From: Bacillota bacterium
GTDB lineage: Bacteria > Bacillota > Clostridia > Saccharofermentanales > UBA5734
Direction of reading: 5' to 3'
Assembly (NCBI GenBank): GCA_023438965.1
Contig: JAEXPB010000193.1
Span: forward strand, 1 to 6,427
DNA length: 6,427 nucleotides
The notes beneath the pieces are model-generated. The model was not told the origin of the DNA, searched no databases, and worked only from the letters and a program-made list of their open reading frames with translations. The translations under genes and the position numbers were made by a program. Positions 1 through 4,842 of this stretch are shown here, piece by piece; positions within the stretch are counted from its first letter, which is position 1; the number at the start of each line of letters is the position of its first letter.

Positions 1-2441
1 ATGACATAGGTCTGCACCGGACGGCGGTCATGCGGCGGCTCCTCGAGGACGCTGATGTCCCGGATGCCGGACATGGCCATATGCAGGGTGCGCGGGATCG
101 GTGTCGCCGTCAGGGTCAGCACATCAACCTGCGGGCTGATCGCCTTGATTTGCTCCTTGTGGTCGACGCCGAAGCGCTGCTCTTCGTCGACAACCAGCAA
201 GCCCAGGTTCTTCAGGCGGACATCCTTGGACAGGAGCCGGTGGGTGCCGACCGCGACATCGATCTTGCCGTGGGCCAGTCCGCTGATCGTGTGCTTTTGC
301 ATCGCTTCGGTGGCAAAGCGGCTCAATAGCCCGATGTTGACCGGGAAGCCGGCCATCCGCTGCTTGAGGTTGTCATAATGCTGCTGGGCGAGCACGGTGG
401 TCGGTGCCAGCAAGAGCGCCTGCCGCCCGTCCATGACGCATTTGAAGATGGCCCGGAAGGCCACCTCGGTCTTGCCGAAGCCGACATCGCCGCAGAGCAG
501 GCGGTCCATGACCTTGTCGGATTCCATGTCCTGCTTGATTTCCCGGATTGTCCTCAGCTGGTCTTCGGTTTCCTCAAAGGGGAAATTCTCCTCGAATTCC
601 TGCTGCCAAACCGTATCCGGCGCGAATTGATGACCCTTGACCGCCGAACGCTCGGCGTACAGCTTGATCAAGTCGGTTGCCAGCTTGCGGATCGATTCCT
701 TCGCCCGCTCTTTCATGCGGGTCCATTCCTGACCGCCCAGCTTGGACAGGCGCGGTTCCTTGCCTTCCGCACCGACATACTTCTGGATCTGGTCCAGGCT
801 CTCCATCGGAATGTACAGCGAATCCTCGCCGGCATAGACAATCTTCAGGTAATCCCGCTTGATGCCGTTGCTTTCGAGATTGACCAGCCCATCGTAGCGG
901 CCGATGCCGTGCGCTTCGTGCACAACCATCTCGCCGGGGACCAGGTCGCTGAACAAGTCGATCCGGATGCCGGTCTGGTGGCGTCGCCGCGCCGGTCTCT
1001 CGCTGCCGAAGATGTCTTGCGTGCCGATCACATATAACCCGGCGGCCGGCCAGATGAAGCCGCGCGGCAGATTGCGGGCGACGATGGCCGAATTCAGTCC
1101 GTTTTCGAGGAAAAGGCCGCGCAGCCTGGCCTGGCGGGCTTCCGATCCGGCGAACAGGATGGCTTCGCGGCTGCCGGACTGCCAATCGGCCATTTCCCGG
1201 ACCAGTTGCTCTTCGCGGCCGCGGAAACTGTCCGCCGGCCGGCCCTGGATGTCGATCTGGTCAGCGCCAGGCAAGCCGTTGCCGGAAGAGGCGATCTGGC
1301 ATAAGGCGATGGCCTGGCCGTGGCGGTCGATCCGCAGGCTGATGTCCACGCCGCGGAAAGCCGCCTGGCTGGTCAGCGGCAGGATCTGCCCCTTGGCCAG
1401 CATCGCCTTCACCCGTTCATCGAGGTCGGCTTGCGCCGCATCCAGGCGGTTGCGGAAGCGCAGCGGCTCATCCAGGAAAAGGCGGGCGCCGGCGGCCATG
1501 GCATAATCCAGAACTGATTCGGCCTCGGGATACAGGACGGACAGCCAACGGTCAAGACCGGCGAAAGCCAGGTGCGCGGATACCCGCTCGGCGTCGCGCC
1601 GGCATAGCTGGCGGACGGCGTCGGCGATTTCGCGCCCGGCGCCATCGGCGGCCAGGCGATTATGGCTGGTCTGCCCGATTGCCAGCATAGTCTCCGCCAA
1701 GCGGTCCGATGTGCCGGAAGCGATCAGCAACTCACGGGCCGGCGGCAGGACCACTGCCGGGAGCATCTCGCTCGAACGCTGGGTTTCCAGGTCAAAGCGC
1801 CGGATCGAGTCGACCTCCACATCAAAGAAAGAAAGTCGGATGCCCTGGGGGGCCTGCTCATCTTCGAACGCGGCGGGGACCACATCGACAATGTCGCCGC
1901 GGCGAGCGAACTGGCCCGGGCCGTCCACCAGCCGCATGCGCTCATAGCCGACACGCAGCAGATGGGCGCAGAACGCTTCGATGTCCAGCTTCTGCCCGAC
2001 CTTGAGCTGCAGCTGGGACTGGTCGAAAACGGCCCCGGGCATGATTTTCTGGATGGCGGCGGCGGCAGTCACGATCAGGGCGCCATACTCGCCGGACTGC
2101 AGACGGCCCAGGATAGCCAGGCGCTTCAGCTCGCTTTCGCGGCTGACCGCCTCAGCGTCCGTCAGATTGAGTTCACGCGGCCGGAAAACCAGAACCGGCT
2201 GGTCAGTCAGCGCTTTCAGGTCGGCCGCCAGGGTCCGGGCGCGCAATTCGTCCGGCACCAGCAGACAGGGCCGTCGGTTGTCCCGGCTCAGGGCCATGGC
2301 CAGCCAGGCCTTCTGGGTGTCCGTCGGGCCGATGACATTGACCGGACCCTTCAGGCCGCGCTCGCACCAGTCCTGCAGTTTCTGGAAAGCCGGATCCTGC
2401 CGGGTCCGGAGCAGCATAGTTGTAAAATCCACTTCAGGCAT
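1..2441 (-). CDS. mfd: Transcription-repair coupling factor Mfd (C-terminus cut by the left edge)
   Basis: Mfd is a cytoplasmic ATP-driven DNA translocase. It pushes RNA polymerase stalled at lesions off the template and recruits UvrA for excision repair. I translated the minus strand from the ATG at 2439-2441; about 813 codons are visible of the roughly 1,150-1,180 usual for the family. The N-terminal UvrB-like region includes the Mfd hallmark GQFARRGDIVDV (RGD at about residues 181-183) followed by FFDVEVDSIRRFD. The RNA polymerase interaction domain begins near residue 490 (DLVPGEMVVHEAHGIGRYDG). Helicase motifs follow: Walker A GDVGFGKTE (K657), the DEEQ box (752-755) and TATP (778-781). 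The second translocase lobe and the C-terminal D7 domain lie outside the window. The start is supported by GGGAAGAGG five bases upstream. The gene begins 16 bases after the pth stop, so it is probably cotranscribed with glmU and pth. No frameshift was noticed. Confidence 0.96.
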   Translation of the reverse strand, partial: MPEVDFTTMLLRTRQDPAFQKLQDWCERGLKGPVNVIGPTDTQKAWLAMALSRDNRRPCLLVPDELRARTLAADLKALTDQPVLVFRPRELNLTDAEAVSRESELKRLAILGRLQSGEYGALIVTAAAAIQKIMPGAVFDQSQLQLKVGQKLDIEAFCAHLLRVGYERMRLVDGPGQFARRGDIVDVVPAAFEDEQAPQGIRLSFFDVEVDSIRRFDLETQRSSEMLPAVVLPPARELLIASGTSDRLAETMLAIGQTSHNRLAADGAGREIADAVRQLCRRDAERVSAHLAFAGLDRWLSVLYPEAESVLDYAMAAGARLFLDEPLRFRNRLDAAQADLDERVKAMLAKGQILPLTSQAAFRGVDISLRIDRHGQAIALCQIASSGNGLPGADQIDIQGRPADSFRGREEQLVREMADWQSGSREAILFAGSEARQARLRGLFLENGLNSAIVARNLPRGFIWPAAGLYVIGTQDIFGSERPARRRHQTGIRIDLFSDLVPGEMVVHEAHGIGRYDGLVNLESNGIKRDYLKIVYAGEDSLYIPMESLDQIQKYVGAEGKEPRLSKLGGQEWTRMKERAKESIRKLATDLIKLYAERSAVKGHQFAPDTVWQQEFEENFPFEETEDQLRTIREIKQDMESDKVMDRLLCGDVGFGKTEVAFRAIFKCVMDGRQALLLAPTTVLAQQHYDNLKQRMAGFPVNIGLLSRFATEAMQKHTISGLAHGKIDVAVGTHRLLSKDVRLKNLGLLVVDEEQRFGVDHKEQIKAISPQVDVLTLTATPIPRTLHMAMSGIRDISVLEEPPHDRRPVQTYV

Positions 2442-2446
2442 GTCGA

Positions 2447-2455
2447 CCTCTTCCC
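2447..2455 (-). promoter_or_regulatory. Ribosome binding site of mfd
   Basis: On the minus strand GGGAAGAGG lies five bases before the mfd ATG at 2439-2441. It resembles AGGAGG with one mismatch. It favours this ATG over the next in-frame ATG at codon 9, which lacks such a site at the right distance. Confidence 0.65.
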
Positions 2456-2457
2456 GG

Positions 2458-3033
2458 TTATTTCCGGTTATAACGATTCATAGCGGAACCCAGGCCTTCG
2501 CCCAGGATCATTTCCACAGCATCGGCGGCCTTGTTCAGCGCCTGCCAGAAGGTTTCCCGCAAGTCGGTTGGGATGTCCGACAAGACATAGTCCGCAATGT
2601 CCCATTGCCGGGGCTGCGGTCCGATGCCGATCCGCACCCGCGGGAAATTGCCGTCCCCCAGCTGGGCGACGATCGAGCGCATGCCATTATGCGTACCGGC
2701 GCCGCCGGATTCCCGGATCCGGATCTGGCCGACATCAATATCCACATCATCATAGATGACCAGGCAGTTGGCCGGCGGGATTTTGAAATAGGCCAAGGCC
2801 TCCCGGATGGACTCCCCGCTCAGGTTCATGTAGGTCGTCGGCTGCAGCAGCAGGCATTTGCTGCCATTGATTGCGCCTTGCCCCATCAGGCCCTTGCAGC
2901 GGATGCGGCTGACCGGGATCTTGTGCCGCTGGCTCAGGATCTCGAGGGCCATATAGCCGCTGTTGTGCCAATTCAGTTCATACTGGCGGCCCGGATTGCC
3001 CAGGCCGGCAATCAGCCAGGTTGTCTGATCCAT
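2458..3033 (-). CDS. pth: Peptidyl-tRNA hydrolase
   Basis: Pth cleaves the ester bond of peptidyl-tRNAs released prematurely from ribosomes, so that the tRNA can be reused; it is a cytoplasmic, usually essential monomer. The 191-residue length is typical. Family motifs are all present: GLGNPG at 10-15, WHNSG with the catalytic His at 23, PTTYMNLSG with Asn70, YDDVD with Asp95, and GAGTHNGMRS with Asn116. By alignment these correspond to N10, H20, N68, D93 and N114 of the E. coli enzyme. The C-terminal FPRVRIGIG and the DYVLSD segment are also standard. The ATG at 3031-3033 has a GAGG site six bases upstream. The gene lies 33 bases after glmU and 16 before mfd, as an operon member. The B. subtilis orthologue (spoVC) sits in the same neighbourhood, but prs and ctc between glmU and pth, and fin between pth and mfd, are absent here. 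Confidence 0.97.
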   Translation of the reverse strand: MDQTTWLIAGLGNPGRQYELNWHNSGYMALEILSQRHKIPVSRIRCKGLMGQGAINGSKCLLLQPTTYMNLSGESIREALAYFKIPPANCLVIYDDVDIDVGQIRIRESGGAGTHNGMRSIVAQLGDGNFPRVRIGIGPQPRQWDIADYVLSDIPTDLRETFWQALNKAADAVEMILGEGLGSAMNRYNRK

Positions 3034-3038
3034 GCTGT

Positions 3039-3043
3039 TCCTC
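3039..3043 (-). promoter_or_regulatory. Ribosome binding site of pth
   Basis: GAGGA on the minus strand; its GAGG core ends six bases before the pth ATG. It lies in the 33-base glmU-pth spacer, which shows no terminator or promoter, so pth most likely depends on readthrough from glmU. Confidence 0.6.
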
Positions 3044-3066
3044 GTTTCCCATCCCGTGCCAATTGC

Positions 3067-4452
3067 TTAGGGATTGATCCGGCGGTCGCGGATCCGCCCG
3101 CGGCTGATCACCCAGTTCTCCTTATTGATCTGCCGCGACCGCGCGATAGCCAGCGAATATTCGGGCACGGTCTCGGTTATGGTCGAACCGGCCGCCACAT
3201 AAGTGTTGTCGGCCACGCTGACCGGTGCCACGAGACTGCAGTTGCTGCCGATAAAGGCATGGCTGCCGATCATGGTCCGCGATTTGGCCCGGCCGTCGTA
3301 ATTGGCGATGCTGCAGCCGCTGCCGAAATTGACATCCTCGCCGACATCGGCGTCGCCGATATAGCACTGGTGGGCGATCAAGGTTCCGGCGCCGATCGTC
3401 GAATTCTTGATTTCGACAAAGTTGCCGATCAGGCATTTGGGCCCGATCAGCGATCCGGGCCGGATCCGGGCATAAGGACCGACGGCGGCGTCTTCATCGA
3501 TCGTACAGTCATCGGCGGTGACATGGTCGAGTTTGGCCCGGCAGCCGACCTGAACATCATTCAGATGAGTGTCCGGGCCGATGACTGCCTCGCTGCCGAC
3601 AACAGTCTGCCCGCTCAGGCTGCAGCCGGGCAAAATGCGAACATCCGGATCGATGGCGACGCCATCCTCAATCCAGGTCGACGCCGGATCGATGATCGTA
3701 ACCCCATTTTGCATATGCCGCTTCAGAATGCGGCGGTTCAGCACCTGCGACGCCTCCTGGAGCTGGACGCGGTCATTGACGCCGATAATCTCGTCATAGC
3801 TGATTTGAAAGGCTTCCACCCGATGACCTTCGCCGATCAGCACGCTGATGGTGTCGGTCAGGTAATATTCCTGCTGCTGGTTGCAGCAGCCGATCTTGCC
3901 CAGCGCGGACAGCAGAAGCGCTGTATTGAAGCAATACATGCCGGCGTTGATTTCCCGGATCTGACGCTGTTCCGCCGTGGCGTCACGGTGCTCGACGATC
4001 GCCTGCACCGTCCCGGTTCCGTCACGGATGATCCGGCCGTATCCGGTCGGGTCAGGGGCTTCGGCCGTGATGACGATCGCCGCGCAGCGGCTTTCGGCGA
4101 ACCGGTGCAGAACAGCCTGCAGTGTCCCGGCGGTAATCAGCGGCGCATCACCGCAGAGAACCAGCGTACAGCCGTCGCGGCCTTCCAGAAAGTGGCTGGC
4201 CTGCAGCACGGCATGGCCGGTGCCCAACTGCTTTTCCTGCAGCACAAAAGCGACATCCTCGCCCAGGACGGCGCGAACTTCCTCTTGCTTGTGGCCGACA
4301 ATATAAACCTGGTCGTTGGCGCCAGCCTGGAGCAGCGCGTCCCGGACCCAGCTGATCAGCGGTTTGCCGGCGGCCGGATGGACGACCTTGGCGTGCCGGG
4401 ACTTCATGCGTTTGCCTTCACCAGCGGCCATGACGACTGCACAGACATTCAT
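3067..4452 (-). CDS. glmU: Bifunctional GlmU: N-acetylglucosamine-1-phosphate uridyltransferase / glucosamine-1-phosphate acetyltransferase
   Basis: GlmU makes UDP-N-acetylglucosamine in two steps, acetylating glucosamine-1-phosphate and then coupling it to UTP; the product feeds peptidoglycan and wall polymers. The protein is 461 residues, normal for the family. The N-terminal uridyltransferase domain (about 1-230) shows MAAGEGKRMKS, Lys22, LQEKQLGTGHA (71-81), metal-binding Asp102 in GDAP, IVEHRDA with Glu154, EINAGM with Asn169, and GVNDRVQL with Asn226. From about 250 the left-handed beta-helix acetyltransferase repeats begin, with RPG (331-333), EIKNS (Lys349), the catalytic-type His361, Tyr364, NYDG (384-387), Lys390 and LVAPV. 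The frame stays open upstream to 4644. The ATG at 4450-4452 is chosen because the protein then starts exactly at the family N-terminus, MNVCAVVMAAG, and AAGGAGG lies upstream. Odd detail: the helix segment reads GSGCSIANYDG where E. coli-type enzymes have GAGTITCNYDG. First gene of the glmU-pth-mfd unit. Confidence 0.97.
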   Translation of the reverse strand: MNVCAVVMAAGEGKRMKSRHAKVVHPAAGKPLISWVRDALLQAGANDQVYIVGHKQEEVRAVLGEDVAFVLQEKQLGTGHAVLQASHFLEGRDGCTLVLCGDAPLITAGTLQAVLHRFAESRCAAIVITAEAPDPTGYGRIIRDGTGTVQAIVEHRDATAEQRQIREINAGMYCFNTALLLSALGKIGCCNQQQEYYLTDTISVLIGEGHRVEAFQISYDEIIGVNDRVQLQEASQVLNRRILKRHMQNGVTIIDPASTWIEDGVAIDPDVRILPGCSLSGQTVVGSEAVIGPDTHLNDVQVGCRAKLDHVTADDCTIDEDAAVGPYARIRPGSLIGPKCLIGNFVEIKNSTIGAGTLIAHQCYIGDADVGEDVNFGSGCSIANYDGRAKSRTMIGSHAFIGSNCSLVAPVSVADNTYVAAGSTITETVPEYSLAIARSRQINKENWVISRGRIRDRRINP

Positions 4453-4462
4453 AAGCGTGAAT

Positions 4463-4469
4463 CCTCCTT
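4463..4469 (-). promoter_or_regulatory. Ribosome binding site of glmU (decides the start)
   Basis: AAGGAGG, a near-perfect anti-16S match, ends ten bases before the ATG at 4450-4452. Together with the match to the GlmU family N-terminus, it rules out the ATG 64 codons further upstream, whose extension would run through the promoter and the DnaA boxes. Confidence 0.85.
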
Positions 4470-4506
4470 GGCCAGCGGCCCCTTTGCCGCGGCGCAATCC
4501 AGACTG

Positions 4507-4515
4507 ATTATAACA
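4507..4515 (-). promoter_or_regulatory. Extended -10 promoter of the glmU-pth-mfd operon
   Basis: The minus strand reads TGTTATAAT: a perfect TATAAT (4507-4512) preceded by the TGn extension. No good TTGACA is seen 16-18 bases upstream (the best is TGTTCT at 4530-4535), which suits an extended -10 promoter. Transcription would start near 4500, giving a leader of about 48 bases that contains the glmU ribosome binding site. The upstream part of the promoter overlaps the T-run and 3' arm of the candidate terminator. This is a sequence-pattern call. Confidence 0.65.
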
Positions 4516-4565
4516 AAAAACCTGCGGCAAGAACAGAACCGCGCGGCATGGGCCTCCTGCCGCAG
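4515..4565 (-). terminator. Candidate intrinsic terminator with alternative pairing
   Basis: Read on the minus strand, CTGCGGCA (4565-4558) can pair with TGCCGCAG (4529-4522), followed by G and six T (4520-4515). This is an 8-bp perfect stem plus T-run, pointing toward glmU. The loop is long (28 bases) and contains a second copy of TGCCGC (4548-4543), which can also pair with the 5' arm to give a 6-bp stem with a 9-base loop. The two folds exclude each other. It may end transcripts from the ABC transporter gene or from the intergenic region just before the glmU promoter. The long loop makes it less certain. Confidence 0.5.
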
Positions 4566-4566
4566 C

Positions 4567-4619
4567 TGTGGATAAGTTTATGCACACCCTGTGGATAATG
4601 TGGAAAACCCTGTGCATAA
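4567..4619. promoter_or_regulatory. Cluster of five DnaA boxes
   Basis: Five 9-base matches to the DnaA box TTATCCACA lie within 53 bases. Minus strand: 4567-4575 perfect; 4590-4598 perfect; 4599-4607 TTTTCCACA (one mismatch); 4611-4619 TTATGCACA (one mismatch). Plus strand: 4578-4586 TTATGCACA. Box starts are 11, 12, 9 and 12 bases apart, about one helical turn each, and two boxes abut directly. The 13-mers ACCCTGTGGATAA (4586-4598) and ACCCTGTGCATAA (4607-4619) form a direct repeat with a 21-base period. DnaA is the replication initiator; such clusters occur at oriC, at titration sites and in DnaA-regulated promoters. The cluster sits about 65-120 bases upstream of the inferred glmU start site. 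The box identities are directly visible; the role is inferred. Confidence 0.8.
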
Positions 4620-4629
4620 CCGGGATTTT

Positions 4630-4769
4630 TGTTTCACGCGTCATGCTGCTGTAAAAAGCCTGTAATATTCGTGTTTCACGTTCTTGATCCGAAATGGCCT
4701 TAACCGGAAGCGACTTCCGGTTTCACATGCCGGACGGCGCAACGGGCGGATTTGCAAGCCCGTGAAACA
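4630..4769. repeat. Three copies of TGTTTCACG (half of a parS site)
   Basis: TGTTTCACG occurs on the plus strand at 4630-4638 and 4672-4680 and inverted (CGTGAAACA) at 4761-4769. A shorter GTTTCAC is at 4720-4726. The first eight bases plus G are exactly one arm of the Bacillus parS consensus TGTTNCACGTGAAACA bound by ParB/Spo0J. None of the copies has the second arm (about 10-11 of 16 positions match), so they are half-sites at best. Three copies of one 9-mer in 140 bases are not expected by chance. The binding protein is unknown. Confidence 0.6.
4702..4722. repeat. Perfect 9-bp inverted repeat with 3-base centre
   Basis: AACCGGAAG (4702-4710), CGA, CTTCCGGTT (4714-4722). In RNA of either strand it forms a stable hairpin with a triloop. 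On the minus strand it lies about 120 bases past the ABC transporter stop, but no T-run follows, so it is not a classical intrinsic terminator. It could be an mRNA 3'-end hairpin or a protein-binding palindrome. Confidence 0.6.
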
Positions 4770-4796
4770 TCTCGCTGTGATACCGGCCGTGACGGC
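4742..4796. repeat. Further short inverted repeats after the ABC transporter gene
   Basis: ACGGGC (4742-4747) pairs with GCCCGT (4758-4763) across a 10-base loop; its 3' arm overlaps the inverted CGTGAAACA copy. GCCGT-G-ACGGC (4786-4796) is a palindrome with a single central base. With the hairpin at 4702-4722 they form a structured tract downstream of the ABC transporter on the minus strand. No T-run follows either. Confidence 0.4.
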
Positions 4797-4842
4797 AGAA
4801 CATTTTTTCTGGGGAAACCGGTGTGGAAAACCAATCGGCGGA

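Larger units (their letters stand above)
4620..4842. other. Non-coding stretch between the DnaA boxes and the ABC transporter gene
   Basis: No gene is supported here. Reading frames crossing it are out of frame with the ABC transporter gene and have no family features. Besides the repeats listed separately, it has a lone DnaA-box-like TTTTCCACA on the minus strand at 4822-4830, just after the ABC stop. The part at 4620-4680, next to the DnaA boxes, is visibly more AT-rich than its surroundings (short T and A runs, TGTAATATTC). No tRNA or rRNA was recognised, and no run of DnaA-trio motifs was seen. Confidence 0.6.

Noticed and set aside
574..1185. 203-codon minus-strand frame inside mfd
   Set aside because: It overlaps the Mfd polymerase-interaction region in another frame; the Mfd frame carries the conserved motifs, and this one is Arg/Pro-rich noise.
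1981..4575. 864-codon open frame on the plus strand opposite mfd, pth and glmU
   Set aside because: It lies antisense to three recognisable protein families, in exact codon register with pth and glmU, and is explained by their lack of TTA, CTA and TCA codons. Its translation shows no family motif, and it ends inside a DnaA box.
4453..4644. 64-codon upstream extension of glmU
   Set aside because: The extension passes through the promoter, terminator and DnaA boxes, while the GlmU N-terminal motif and a strong ribosome binding site fit the ATG at 4450-4452.
4672..4687. A complete parS site
   Set aside because: Only the left ten bases and the last base match the 16-base consensus; the right arm is missing, so it is listed only as a half-site-like repeat.
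4786..4810. Plus-strand terminator (GCCGTGACGGC followed by a T-run)
   Set aside because: The stem has only five pairs with a one-base centre, the T-run starts several bases later, and no plus-strand gene exists for it to end.
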